Assembly: GCF_047675955.1 (NCBI RefSeq)
Contig: NC_132916.1
Span: 65,775,481-65,839,480, forward strand
From: Chlorocebus sabaeus
Taxonomy: Eukaryota; Chordata; Mammalia; Primates; Cercopithecidae
DNA length: 64,000 bases
Direction: 5' to 3'
Position 1 is the stretch's first letter. Each line of letters starts with the position of its first letter. The translations under genes and the position numbers were made by a program. Below the pieces are notes generated by a model that searched no databases, was not told where the DNA came from, and saw only the letters and a list, made by a program, of their open reading frames with translations. Below are positions 11,966-24,529 of this stretch, piece after piece.

Positions 11966-12574
11966 CAATGATATACTAGTCTATATAATAGAAAAAGGCA
12001 GATACAATATAAAAACAACAAAAATTGTATACAGTAAAGCAAACAAACATACAAAAATATATGAGCTATGAAGAAAAAACATTTACTTACGATGATAAAG
12101 TTTCTATTGAACAGTTGTGTCCAGAAAGTTTTCTTGGAAAAACATTGGAAACACAGGGAAAGGCAGAAAATGATAAAGGGGTGAGACGAAGAGAGGAAAG
12201 GGAGGAGGGAAAGGGGACATCAGGAATTAACAACAAACTGAGCAAAGCTATGGTGGCATGGAAGCTGCTTTATTTACTTATGAGATTTAAAGCAGTTTAG
12301 TATGGCTGATCTCTAAACTCAGCTATGGGAATGTTTATGTGGTGGGGTGGGGGTGGGTTAAAATAAGGAGGTTCTTGTTGGAGCAAAGCTGGAGAGGTAA
12401 GCTGAGGCCAGCTCACTGAAGACTTTTAATCAAGGAAGGAACCTGAGTATGCTTGGGATTTGGTTAATTATTCTAGTACCTTTGTTCAGGGCTGGGAATT
12501 GAGGCAAAAATATCAGATGGAAGATTAGAGATTATTATAACCATAGACTTTCCCATGAGACATATTCCAGCTAC
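11966..12574. other. Unassigned DNA
   Basis: The open frame 12025-12300 (+, 91 codons) is lysine/glutamate-rich through purine bias (around 12180-12220), with no domain and no splice or promoter context. I do not call it a gene. Confidence 0.4.
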
Positions 12575-12728
12575 TTAACAATTGCATGGTGTGGGGCAGG
12601 TTACTCCATTTTTCTAAGCCTTAAAATTGGGTGAGTAAGGACAACTGGCAGGTACTAGGAAAGTTTAAAAGAGATAATGCATAAGCATTTATTAACTCAA
12701 GGAATGTCACATAATAAGCACCTAGGGA
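12575..12728 (+). mobile_element. MIR fragment
   Basis: Diverged match to the MIR core and 3' half: GGGCAGGTTACTCC, then a degenerate 'AAATTGGGTGAGTAAGGAC' in place of the usual AAATGGGGATAAT, then AGATAATGCATAAGC and CACATAATAAGCACC. The order matches a plus-strand MIR. Confidence 0.55.
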
Positions 12729-13940
12729 GGGAAAGAAGATGATAAAACCTGTTTAGAGGTAGATTATTTAAGTTATGGTGATTGGTTAGATATAGGCAGT
12801 GAAAAATAACAATCTAGAACAGAGGTCAAAAAACTATACACTGTGTGTCAACTCTGCCATCTACCCATTTTTGTGTATAAAAACTTATTGTAAGAACAGA
12901 GTCATGGTCATTTATTTACTCATTGTGTACAGCTAATTTCTCACTACAATGGCAGAATTGAGAAATCATGATGGAGACATTATAGCTCTCAGAGCAGAAA
13001 ATATTTACTCTCTAGTCTTTGCAGAAAATGTTTGTTAGTCCTGTTCTAGAATTGCCATTTATCGTATTGACAAATATTATACAGTTATAAACTCAGTGTT
13101 ATCAATGATGATCTCTGAGATCAGCACACTCATCTTTCCACAATGCCAATCGGCCTTTATCCACCTTTAACAAGTCTCCATAATCACTTGAAGTCCCCAA
13201 AATAACTTTATCTCTTGTCCTTCAATCTGATTTCTTCAAGAAAGAATTGTGACTTAGAGGTATTTTATTAGGCTGGTGTGACCAAACAAATGAACACCTC
13301 AATTGGTCAGTCTTAACACTTTAATTCTGTCCCTGAGGGATAATAAATAGATTAAGTTGTTAAATTTTCCAGCCCCAAATGAAACAAACTTGAATATGCA
13401 AGTGTGAGTAGGCACATTGTGTAGACTTCAGACTTCAGACTTAAAGGTCAGAGGTGGGAAGGAGGGAGAGAAAGAAAGAAGAAACTGGGAGGAGGAGGGG
13501 GGAAATCATGGTAAGTGAGAGTGACGTGGGAGTGAGAAAGGAAACCTGGTGACCATAATGAGAAGACTGGAGGAAAAGCAGAGAAACAGGAAAACATAGG
13601 CACTGGAAAGGGACCTGGGGTAGAAGGCTTACCTACTTCACAGACTTCCCCTTACCTTGGATTGCAATCTTCTCTGTTAAAATGCTCATTTCATGGTCAC
13701 AAGTACTCCATGGCTGAAAAGATAAACTGACATGTATTCTCAGTCATCTGTGAATAAATAGTATTTACTTTTCAAATAAATTTCTAATGATCCAATTTAT
13801 GTAATGCTTAATTAGGAAACTTTAGACTCCATGTCAGGAAAATTGGAATCATCCTAGTTCTCAAAATTCTATCACATCCCGAGGCCAACATTCAGTCTGA
13901 CTAATGCAGTACAGCATTTTCTATCGAAGGGAGATGGTAA
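12729..13940. other. Unassigned DNA with a purine-rich patch and a short heptamer repeat
   Basis: A GACTTCA unit is repeated about 2.7 times at 13424-13442. A purine-rich stretch (GGGAGAGAAAGAAAG and neighbours) spans about 13455-13510. No gene was found. Confidence 0.45.
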
Positions 13941-13944
13941 TGGC

Positions 13945-14200
13945 AAGGGAGTGTGGCATGATGGTCTTTGGAGTCAGAGAAAGTTGAGTTTGTGTCTAGA
14001 TCTACCATGTACAAGTTGTATTAGCTTAAGTAAATAACTCAAATTATCTAAGCTGCAGCATGTTCACTTATAAGATGATGATAAAAATACCTCCAAAAGT
14101 GATTATGAGGAAATAAAAGATGGCATATAGAAAGCAAATACATGGGTGTCTAGAAAGTAGTCTATGTTGAATAAGTTGTAAGTATCACTATCATTGTTGC
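13945..14200 (+). mobile_element. MIR SINE
   Basis: Nearly full-length MIR in order: GGCATGATGGTCTTTGGAG near the 5' end, a diverged 'TACAAGTTGTATTAGCTTAAG' core, AGCTGCAGCATGTTCACTT, then GATGATGATAAAAATACCTCC and the 3' tail. High divergence fits a pre-eutherian insertion. Confidence 0.8.
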
Positions 14201-14204
14201 AATT

Positions 14205-16698
14205 ATTGTTACTAACAATAACGGTTGAATGTCTAATAGAAGAAAGCTTAACAATTCACCTCGAGAGACTTCCATATGCTTTGAGTTTGGGAAACCTCAG
14301 TGATCAGCCTTTTTGAACCGAAAGGACATGCATTATTTTATGTTCTGCTGGAATCAACAATGCCCTTTCCATCTACGGTTGATTGCAACATCAGAAACTT
14401 TCACTTTTATAAACTTGGCTCAATCTTCATATAAAAAGCAAAGCTGACTGACAAATAGTCAATTTAGAATATATGGTAGATATATACTCTTGAAAGGTAT
14501 AGTATATTGATAAGAAATAAAAAGTTATGCTGCACGGGAAGGTTAGGAGTTTGAGATGACCAGAAAAGCAGAATTTTCTTCCCTTTCCAGATCTTCTCAT
14601 TTAAGCAGTCTGCATGACTTCTCAGAAATTTACACCTCAGTAGCGACACAGCAAATGGAAAAGTGTTAGTTTCCAAATCTGTTCCCCTCTGAGGAACTCT
14701 CCTGCTGGGCTTAAGCTGACTGTTCATTTTAGGCCTCATTTACTATTTAGTCTTCAGAGATGTTTTCAATATGAACAAGAGAAATGTTTCTTTAATGTTA
14801 CGTGTTCTTATCCTATCATTGAATAAATCAAAACTTTGAAATCTGCAGAATTCAGAAACTGAATAAACACATTTACAGAGATTGAGCATTCATGTTCAGG
14901 TTTAATAGTTTAGTTCGATAGAATCATAGACCCACTTCCAAATATCCCCATGAAATATTTTATGATTGCAAAGTATTAAAATCCCTTAGTTCCACCTCAC
15001 CAAATCCTTACTATGTTATTCACCCTACACTACTTAAGGCAGATTTGATGTCCCCAAAATTAGTAATTATCCCCAAATTTTGGCAAGTTAGTCAAAGAAA
15101 GGAAATTAAAAATCAGAGTCCTTGATTCCCAGGTGGTTGATTAGCTCCTAAGGCAGAATTACCTCTGATAGATCACTGTTCAAACATAGAAACTTATTAC
15201 TTAAAGAACATAGAAAATCATACAAATAAAATTAACAAGGGAAAATTGAATATGTTTTTAACAAAATAAGGCATTTTGGGACTATAGGCATTTACTGACT
15301 TGAAGGCAGGTTTAACTTTGAGTTTGTTTCGTGAAAAGATGCATTTAGCATTAAGTTAAAGTATAAAAGAAAAGTCATCTTGAGTAGTTTATAACAATTT
15401 AATTGATTTGGAACAAGAAGTATAAATGAAGATAGCATCTATTTCTTTAAAGATGGGTTCACTAGTGCAATGTGACACTAAGTGATCCAAGATTAAACAG
15501 GCCAAGAACAGATCCACTCATGTCTTGGTGGCAGTCATTAGAACCACAAATTCTTTGTTTGCTTTATAAAAATAGTAAACAGCAGCAAAAATGGGACAGA
15601 CTATAATGAACAGCTGATGGCAGAAACGGGGAATAAAGAGCTAAAGGCAACTCTCTATGGTATTAATTTGGAGGTCTTTTAGTCATGGCCACCTTGCCTG
15701 GACTAGGCACTCTCCAGAGTTCTACTAGTGACTATTTCTGATTGCTCCTTAGCAATAAAACAAAATAAATACCACTCTTCTAATCTCTCAGTTTTACTCA
15801 AAAGTAGCTAAACTGCTTAAGAAAATGAAGAACAGAATCTTTTCCTGTAGGCTTGGAAAATTTATTATCTCTTCTTCCGTGTCAAGAGTTCAGTTTTCCA
15901 GCAGATTTTTCTCCATGTCACTTCTATTTTAGGATGAAAAAATTCAGTATGAAGAATAAATAGTCAAGCAACAGTTACTTAATCTCTCTCCGTGGCTGGC
16001 TCAGCATTAGACTGATATTTGGAAGAGCAAAACACATCTAAGAAGTACCCCTCGAAGACAACAGCTATTTATGAAACCATACTATATATTCTCATTACTC
16101 CTGCAGAGTGGATGACAGAGAAAGGTTATCCTATTATCTTTGATGTGTGCTCATACAGTGATTCTAACCCCAAGAAAATTAGGCCCTACAATAGTCTTGT
16201 ATTGTGAAAGTGATATAATGAGGTCAGGGCATGGAGAGACTTCTGGGCCTCCTCCCTGGGGCCAATGTTTAAATTCTTTATCTTGTTGTGAACCACATAT
16301 GTGATTGAGTAAAGGAACATGACACAGCTGTCTATCTAAAGACTGCCCCATTACACATGCTTCCTAAATGGCTTTGTTTACTTATCAGATTAGTCAAGAT
16401 TATTGTTATGGATTATAGATCCTAGAATGTGTGTTCAACTACAGTGAATTTTTAGTGTGCTATGATGAATAGAAAAAATGCAACAGGAAATCAGAGAAAA
16501 CAGGAATTATACCTGGAGCAACTTCGAAGACAACTGAATGAGATTTATATAACTATAAAATCAAATTGTTGTTCAAGAAAACTTGCCTTTAGAAGTTCCT
16601 GTTTTTTGAATCAGGTTGTTAAGATATAGTGTAAGTGAGAGCAGTGAATGTAGGAGATTTTTAATAAATTAAACGAATTTTTCTTGGGTCATATTCAG
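14205..16698. other. Unassigned AT-rich interval
   Basis: No recognised repeat or gene. Open frames at 14464-14739 (-), 16019-16207 (+) and 16151-16351 (-) are short, domain-free and partly overlapping on opposite strands. Confidence 0.5.
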
Positions 16699-18165
16699 TT
16701 TTTAACTTTGAGATAATCGTAGATTCACATGCAGTTGTAAGAAATAAAACAGATCCCTTATACATTTTACACATTTACCACCAGTTATAACATCCTGTGA
16801 AACTGTACTATAATATCAGAACCAGGATATTAACATTGATACAATCCACTAATTTTATTAGATTTTCACACTGGTATGTCAATATGCAATAATCTCAAAT
16901 TACAAAGCTTAATTAAAAAGATAAATATGTCTCAAAAAAGTAGTTTTACTTACAGTCGTGTGTGTGTGTGTGAGTGTGTGTGTATGTATGTATTTAGTTC
17001 TACACAATTTTATCACATGTGTAGGCTTGTGGTTCTACCACCATGCCAAGATATACATGTATTCTATCACCATAAAGTTTTCTCATATTACCCTTCTATG
17101 AGGTTTAAGTTAAACTGGAAAGAATGCAAAGGTTCTATTTCAAAGGTGGATTGAAATTTAGGTCATAATAAACATACATTAAGGGGAAAGTGAGATATTC
17201 ACGGACATATTTAGTATTAAACATGGAAATTGCAAATATTACTTACCGTCTGTTACTAGATTATACAGGGTGACTACAGATAAAAAGGCAGTTTTCAAAT
17301 CAATGTTATAGATGTATATTTTATGTATGATAAAAGGCACTTGCATGAACTCATACAAAATACTGAGTTCTGACAAATATATTAATATATACAGTAACCA
17401 TACAATCGAGATGTAGAACATTTTCATCCTCTTAGGCAATTACTGATTTGATTTATTTAACTTTATGTTTGCTTTGTCTGCACTAGAATCTCTTATGAAT
17501 ATATTCACACAGTACGTGGTCTTTTGTGTCTGGGTTCTTTAGCTTATCATAATCTTGTTGAGATTTATCCATATTGCTTTATTCATACACACACACAAAT
17601 GTATGTATATATGTATCAAAAATTTATTTCTTTTATGTTAAGATATAATCCTTATATTTATATGCCAAAATTTATTTTCATTTACCTGTTGATACATATT
17701 GAGATTATTTAAAGTTGTTGACCATTACAAAAAAGATGTGGTTATGAGCATTTGTGTTCAAGTGTGTGTGTGTACATAGATTTTCATAATGGAGAGTAAT
17801 TATTTAGATATAGAAGTAGTATGATATATATGTAAAACTTTACAAAAGGCTTTCAGCTAGGAGTTCTAGTCATGAGAGTTGCAGCTCCTCAACATCCTTA
17901 TCAGCACTTGCATTTGTCATTTTTTAAAATTTAACCTTGACATATAGAAGTAATCATTTTCACTTTAATTTAAATTGCCCTGTTAATGATTATTAGCATA
18001 TCCTTATATTCTTATAAGCCACTGGTGTTGTTTACTTTTGTAAAGTAGTTAGTGTAAGTATTTGTTCAAGTCTTTTGTTCATTTTTTAAAATTGAGTTGT
18101 ATATTTTCTTATTTTGAGTTTTAATAATACTATATATTTGTTTAATATGACTTTTTTTCATTTAA
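16699..18165 (-). mobile_element. Degraded antisense L1M (3' UTR and ORF2 C-terminal part)
   Basis: Reads as an old L1 in reverse: TTAACTTTGAGATAATCGTAG, the TGTAAGAAATAAAACAGATC segment, AACCAGGATATTAACATTG, a GT-rich spot near 16960, the TTTTATCACATGTGTAGG part, and later ORF2-region text such as 'TTGTGTCTGGGTTCTTTAGC', 'CTCCTCAACATCCTTATCAGC' and 'TTCAAGTCTTTTGTTCATTTT'. The segment 17160-17420 carries a second copy of a related 3' UTR block (ACCATACAATCGAGATG), so at least two L1 fragments may be joined. No intact frame. Confidence 0.65.
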
Positions 18166-18655
18166 AAATATTTAAAAGATAATTGATTCTTAAAGACAAA
18201 AATGTATAAGTGTAGGCTGGGGGTTATAGCAGATTTATAAATGAAATTTATGCTAACAATAGCACAACAGATGATAGGTGAAAATTAAGTCATATTAAGT
18301 CATATTACTGTAAATATTTTACAGTTTATGTAAAGAGATATAATGTTACTTGAAGCTAGACGACATAGTGTGTGATTTCATTTATATCAAATGTCTAGAA
18401 AAGATATTCATGTATGCAGAATGCAAAATTTTAGTCACTTCTCCTAGGGGAGTTAAGTTGCAAGAAGAAATTGACTGCTAGTGTAATAAAAGGAAGTGTT
18501 TGGGACAATGGAAATGTTCCCAAACAAGATTATAGTGATATATGTTAATGATAATATGTTAGATTGGTGTCAGTTGGTAATTATTAGACCGTTCCTATGT
18601 ATTTTGGTTATTTTCCTTTGGGTCTTATTGTAGGACTGTTCCCTGTCTTTTGATA
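18166..18655. other. Unassigned AT-rich DNA
   Basis: Contains a small direct duplication of TTAAGTCATA at about 18286-18306. Nothing else was recognised. Confidence 0.4.
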
Positions 18656-18945
18656 TTAAATGATGCCTAAATGATGCCATGTGACTTTCACTGGCCAATG
18701 GTATGCTATGTGTCACCTCCAGAGAGAAGTTTTAAGAGCCAGTGTAATTCACCATATTTCTCCCTGTTATAGTGAACTATTACATTACAGATGTGTCAGT
18801 GAGTTAAGAGGGATGGGACAAACTGACTCCAGCCAATCCTCTATAGACAGGTAGTGAAACAAGAAATAAGCTTTGTTACAGAAATCTACTATTTTGATGT
18901 TGTTACTGAAGCATAGTCTCATCTCTTTGAACAGAACAGTTGATA
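18656..18945 (+). mobile_element. Probable ancient LTR (MaLR/ERVL-type) tail
   Basis: Text in the order GTGACTTTCACTGGCCAATG, GTGTCACCTCC, AAGAGCCAGTGTAATTC, AATAAGCTTTGTTAC, TTTTGATGTTGTTACTG resembles an old LTR-type repeat ending in a polyadenylation-like AATAAG and a 'GTTGTTACTGAAGCATAG' stretch. Family not established. Confidence 0.4.
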
Positions 18946-19150
18946 TTTTCACAAGTATTCATTAGATGATTGCAAACAAATTGATAAATAAATAAATAAG
19001 CTATAAATATTTGTATTAATTTACTAGGGCTTCCATAACAAAGTACCATAAATTGAATGGCTTAAAAGAGAGTAGCATATTGTCTCACAGTTCAAGAGGC
19101 CAGAAGGTTGAGATCAAGGATTAAGCAGAATTGGTTCTTGGTTCTTTCTT

Positions 19151-19469
19151 TCATTTCTTTTCTTTTCCTTTCTTTCCTTCCTCTTCTGACATGGAGTTTT
19201 GCTCTTGTTGCCCAGGCTGGAGTGCAATGGCACGATCTCAGCTCACTGTAACCTCCACCTCCTGGGTTCAAGAGATTCTCCTGCCTCAGCCTCCCGAGTA
19301 GCTGGGATTACAGGCATGCTCCACCAAGCCTATCTAATTTTGTATTTTTAGTAGAGACAGGGTTTCTCCATGTTGGTCAGGCTGGTCTCAAACTCCCAAC
19401 CTCAGGTGATCTGCTCCCCTCAGCCTCCCAAAGTGCTGGGATTACAGGCATGAGCCACCGCACCTGGCA
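19151..19469 (-). mobile_element. AluS in the L1 poly-A tail
   Basis: Body about 19186-19468 with a pyrimidine-rich decayed tail at 19151-19185. The duplication GTTCTTTCTT at 19141-19150 and 19470-19479 is perfect. GTATTTTTAGTAGAGACAGG and CCTCAGGTGATCTGC fit AluS. Confidence 0.92.
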
Positions 19470-22301
19470 GTTCTTTCTTCTTAAAAAAATTTTGAAAAAC
19501 ATTTCGTGGGTACACAGTCAGTGTATATATTTATGGGATACATTAGGTGTTTTGATACAGGAATGCAATGTCAAGTAAGTACATCATGGAGAATGGGGTA
19601 TCCACCCCTTCAAGCATTTGTCCTTTGAGTTACAAAAAAAAATTACACTCTTTATTTTAAATTGTACAATTAAGTTATTGTTGACTATAGAAACACTTGT
19701 GCTATCAAATAGTAGGCTTTATTCATTTTTTGTATTTTTTGTACCTATTAACCATCTCCACCTCCCTCCCACCTGCACCTCCATTACCCTTTTTAGCCTC
19801 TGGTAACCATCTTTCTACTTTTTATGTCCATGAGTTCAATTGTTTTGAGTTTTAGATCCCACAAATAAGTGAGAACATGTGATGTTTTTCTTTCTGTGTC
19901 TGGCTTATTTCAATTAACATAATGATTTCCAGTTCCAACTGAGCTGTGGCAAATGGCAAGATTTCATCCTTTTTTTAAGGCTGAATAGTACTTCATTGTG
20001 CATGTGCCACATTTTCTTTATCCATTCGTCTGTTGATGGACACTTAGATTGCCTCCAAATCTTACATATTGTAAACAGTGCTGCAACAAATACAGGAGTT
20101 TGACTATCTCTTTGATACACTGTTTTTCTTTCTTTTAGGTATATACCCAGCTGTGAGATTGCGGAATCATATGGTAACTCTATTTTTAGTATTTTGAGGA
20201 ACCTTCAAGCTATTCTCTATAGTGGTTGTACTAATTTACATTCCCATCAAGTGTATGAGGCTTCCCTTTTCTTCACACCCTCACCAGCATTTGTTATCGC
20301 CTGTCTTTTGAATATAAGCCATCTTAACTGGGGTGAGATGATATCTCATTGTAGTTTTGATTTGCATTTCTCTGATGATCAATGATGTTGGCTATCTTTT
20401 CATATGCCTGATTGCCATTTGTATTTCTTTTTTTGAGAACTATCCAAATCTTTTGCCTATTTTTTGATTAATTATTAGATTTTTTTTTCCTATAGATTTG
20501 TTGCAGCTCCATATATATTCTGGTTATTAATCTTTTTTTTTCAGATGGGAGGTTAGCACATATATTTTCTCTCATTCCTTGGGTTGTCTCTTCGCTTTGT
20601 TGATTCTACTCTTTGCTATACAGAAGCTTTTTAACTTGATATAATCCCATTTGTTTATTTTTGCTTTGGTCGCCTGTGCTTGTGGGGTATTGCTCAAGAA
20701 ATTTTTACCCAGACCAATGTCCTGAAGATTTTCTCCAATGTTTTCTTGTAGTAGTTTCATAGTTTGAGGTCTTAAAGTCTTTAACCTATTTTTATTTGAT
20801 TTTTGTATATGGTTAGAAGAAGGGGTCTAGTTTTTTTCTTCTGCATATGGATATTTGGTTTATCCAACACCATTTATTGAACAGATTGTCTTTTCCCCAG
20901 TGTATGTTCTTGGTGCCTTTCATGAAAATGAGTTCATTCTAGGTGTGTGGATTTTTTTCTAGGTTCTCTAGTCTGTTCCATTGGTCTACATGTCTGTTTG
21001 TAGGCCAGTGCCTTACTGTTTTGGTTACTGTATCTCTGTAGTATCATTTAAAGTCAGGTAATGCAATTCTTCCAGTTCGTTCTTTCAGCTTACAATAGCT
21101 ATGGCCATTCTGGGTCTTTTGTGGTTCCATGTAAAATTTAACTTTTTTACTGTTTCTATGAAGAATGCCATTGGCATTTTTATAGAGATTGCATTGAATA
21201 CCTAGATGGCTTTGCATAGTATGAACATTTTTGACAATATTGATTCTTCCAATCCATGAACAAGGAATATTTTTCATTTTTTGGTGTTCTCTTCAATTTC
21301 TTTCATGATTGTTTTATGATTTTTGTTATGGAGATACTTTATGTCTTTGGTCAAATTAACTCCTGGGTATTTAAATTTATCTGTGGCTATTGTAAATGAG
21401 ATTACTTTCTTAATTTCTTTTCACATTGTTCACTGTTGAAATATAGAAATGCAACTGATTTTTATGTTGATTTTTGTATCCTGCAACTTTACTGAATTTG
21501 TTTATCAGTTCTAATAGTTTTCTGTGTAGTCTTTAGGTTTTTCCATGTATGAGATCATATCATTTGCAAAAAAGGATAATTTGACTTATTCTTTTCCAAT
21601 TTGACCTCTTTTTATATCTTTCTTTCATCTGATTGCCTCAGTTAGGACTTCCAGTATTATGCTGAATAATAGTGGTGACAGTCAGCATCCTTGTTGTGTT
21701 CTAGAATTTAGAGGAAAGGCTTTAAGTGTTTCCCCATTCAGTATGACACTAGCTATAGGTCTGTCATATATGGCTTTTATTATGTTGAAGTATGTTCCTT
21801 CTATCCTTAGTTTTCTGAGGTTTTTTTTATGATTAATATATGTAGAATATTATCTAACACTTTTTCAGCATTAACTGAAATTATCATATAATTTTTATCT
21901 TTCTTTACATTTATATGATGTATCACATTGATTGATTTGTGTGTGTTGAACCATCCTTGCATCATAGGGATAAATTCCACTTGGTCATGATAAATGATCT
22001 TTCTAGCTATTGTTGAATTTGATTTGCTAGTATTGGGTTGAGGATTTTTGCATCAATATTCACTGGAGATGTTGACCTTTTTGAAATGTATCTTTTTCTG
22101 GTTTTGAAGCCATGGCCCTAGCTGTACCTTGGCCCTTTTAGCTATGGCTAGAGCAGCTGGGACCTAAGATGCCAAGTCCCTAGGCTGCACACAGCAGGGT
22201 GGCCCTGGGCCTGGGCCATGAAATCATTTTTCCTTCCTAGGCCTCCAGGCCTGTGATGGGAGAGGTTGCCTCAAAGGTCTCCAAAATGCCCTGGAAATAT
22301 T

Positions 22302-22971
22302 TTACCTGTTATCTTGGTGATTAACATTTGGCTTCTCATTACTTATGCAAATTTCTACAGCTGGTTTAAATTTCATTTCAGAAAATGGACTTTTCTTTTC
22401 TGTTGCATTGTCAAGCTGCAAATTTTCTGAACGTTTATGCTCTGTTTCCCTTCTAAAATTGAATGCTTTTAACAGCATCCAAGTCACCTCTTGAGTGTTT
22501 TGCTGCTTAGAAATTTCTTCTGCCAGATAACCTAAATCATCTCTCTCAAGTTGAAAGCTCCACAACTCTCTAAAGCCGTGGTAAAATGCCACCAGTCTCT
22601 TTGCTATAACATAGCAAAAGTGACCTTTATCCCAGTTTCTAACAACTTCCTCATCTGAGACCACCTCAAATAGAATTTCATGCTCCATATTATCATCAGT
22701 ATTTTGGTCAAAGCCATTCAGCAAGTCTCTAGGAAGTTCCAAACTTTCTCACATTTTTCTGTCTTCTTCTGAGTCCTCCAAACTGTTCTAAAGTCTGTCC
22801 GTTACCCAGTTTCAAAGTTACTTCCACATTTTCGGGTGTCTTTACAACCATGTCCCATTCCCGATACCAATTTATTGTTTCCATACTGCTGATAAATACA
22901 TACCTGAGACTGGGTAATTTATAAGAAAAGGAGGTTTCTAGCACTTTGGGAAGCCAAGGTGGGTGGATCAC
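22302..22971 (-). pseudogene. MaLR internal (gag-related) coding remnant
   Basis: Two overlapping minus-strand frames: 80 codons (22729-22971) and 146 codons (22302-22742). They cover the same ancestral frame on either side of an apparent frameshift near 22735. The upstream end of the first runs into LTR and Alu sequence, so its start is not meaningful. The homologous stretch near 50.9 kb is recognisable at DNA level but has no long frame. The product is very acidic and I see no catalytic motif. The 146-codon frame survives by chance or slow decay; I see no promoter or splice evidence for expression. Confidence 0.6.
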
Positions 22972-23233
22972 GAAGTCAGGAGTTCAAGACCAGCCCGACC
23001 GACATGGTGAAACCCCATCTCTACTAAAAATACAAAAATTAGCCAGGCGTGGTGGCATGCACCTGTAATCCCAGCTACTCAGGAGGCTGAGGCAGGAGAA
23101 TCACTTGAACCCAGGAGGCAGAGGTTACAGTTACCCAAAATCATGCCATTACTCTCCAGCCTGGGTAACAGAGTGAGACTCCGTCTCAACAACAACAACA
23201 AAAAAAAAAAAAAAGGAAAAAAAAAGAAAAGAA
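22938..23233 (+). mobile_element. AluS, slightly 5'-truncated, inside the MaLR LTR
   Basis: Starts at TAGCACTTTGGGAAGCC, lacking roughly the first 30 bases of Alu, and ends in (CAA)n plus a long A-rich tail. It interrupts the LTR between GAGGTTT and CAGATTTAATGG. Confidence 0.9.
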
Positions 23234-24264
23234 AAGCAGATTTAATGGACTCATATTTCCATGTTACTGGGGCAGCCTCATAATCATGGCAGAAGGTGAG
23301 AGGCACAGCTCACATGGTCGCAAGAAAAGAGTGGAGAGCCAAGTGAAAGGGGTTTTCCCTTATAAAACCATTAGATCTTGTGAGACTTATTTACTACCAT
23401 AGGAGTACAATATGGGGGAAACCGCTCCTATGATTCAATTATCTCCCACCAGGTCCCTCCCACAACACATGGGAATTATGGGAGTTATAATTCAGTGTGA
23501 GATTTAAGTGGAGACAGAGCCAAACCATATCACGGTCTGTCTCTGTCTTTATTGCTGATAATATTTGCTTTATATACCTGGGTGTTCCAGTGTTAGTTGC
23601 ATATATATTTAGAACTTTTATATCCTTTTGCTGAATAAACTACTTTATTTTTATTTAGTGACCTTCTCTGTCTCTTCTTATAGTTGTTGTCTTGAAATCT
23701 ATTTCCTCTAATATCAATATAGTGACTCCTGCTGTTTTATCCCCTCCCTTTATTTTCAGTGTATGTGTGTTTTTATAGTTACAGTGTATTTCTTGTAGAA
23801 AACAAATAAATGGATCTTGTTTTTTTCCATTTAGCCAGCATATGTCTTTTGATTGCAGAGCTTAGTCCATTTACATTCAATGTTATTATTGATAAGAAAG
23901 AACTTAATCCTGTCATTTTGTGAATTTGTTTGCTGGGTGTTTTGTGGTCATCTCTTCCTTCTTTCTGTCTTTCCTATCTGCTTTTAGTAAAGGTAATTTT
24001 CTCTGGTGATATGATTTAGTTTGTTGCTTTTTATTTTTTGTGTCTCCATTGTATGTTTTTTGGTTTATGGTTACCATGAGGCTCACAAATACTATCTTAT
24101 AATCCATTACTTCAGTCTGATAACAACTTAAGACTATTTGCATAAACAAAATAACAAACAAACAAAAAGAAAACTCATAAAAATTATGTGCTTTAACTTT
24201 GTCTCCTTGCATTTTAACTTTTTGTTGTTTCTATTTACATCTTATTGTACTATGTCTTAAAAAG

Positions 24265-24347
24265 TTGTAGTAGTTTTTGATTGGTTCAAAATTGTGGTAG
24301 TTTTTGATTGGTTCAAAAATTGATTGGTAATTTCTGATTGGTTCAGC
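24265..24347. repeat. 27-bp minisatellite, about three units
   Basis: Units 24265-24291 and 24292-24318 differ at one base (TTGTAGTAG or TTGTGGTAG followed by TTTTTGATTGGTTCAAAA). A degenerate third follows to about 24347. It lies in the L1 intergenic region. Each unit carries GATTGGTT, an inverted CCAAT-like motif, probably by chance. Confidence 0.85.
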
Positions 24348-24529
24348 ATTTATTCTTTCTACTTAGCATAAGACTAGTTTATACACTGCAGTTACAGTGT
24401 CATAGTATTTTGTGTTTTTCTATTGCTAACGAGTTTTGTACGTGCAGATCATTTATTGTTGCCCATTAATGTCCTTTTCCTCCTGATTGAGGTACTTCCT
24501 TTAACATTTCTTGTAGATCTCGTCTAGCA

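Larger units (their letters stand above)
22104..23532 (-). mobile_element. Truncated MaLR (MST/THE1-like) element: internal region plus 5' LTR
   Basis: Internal sequence 22104-22870 joins an LTR at 22871-23532, which ends in the reverse complement of TGATATGGTTTG (CAAACCATATCA). The LTR shows GACTGGGTAATTTATAAG, TTATAAAACCATTAGATC and CACATGGGAATTATGG. Its other LTR is missing: internal sequence abuts L1 at about 22104. The LTR is split by an Alu. The internal part is homologous in order to that of the two-LTR element at 49-51.5 kb. Confidence 0.88.
19914..24060 (-). pseudogene. L1 ORF2 (reverse transcriptase/endonuclease) remnant
   Basis: Minus-strand fragments in different frames match L1 ORF2p. 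Near the C terminus (19914-20120) WIKKMWHMHN is visible. At 20572-20760 ENIGENLQDIGLGKNFL is followed by INKWDYIKLKSFC. At 21044-21277 IPCSWIGRINIVKN is recognisable. The part 23545-24060 comes from the N-terminal endonuclease half. Stops and frameshifts separate the fragments. A MaLR at 22104-23532 plus a missing section removes much of the middle. In a live element the protein would nick and reverse transcribe at the target; here it is dead. Confidence 0.85.
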
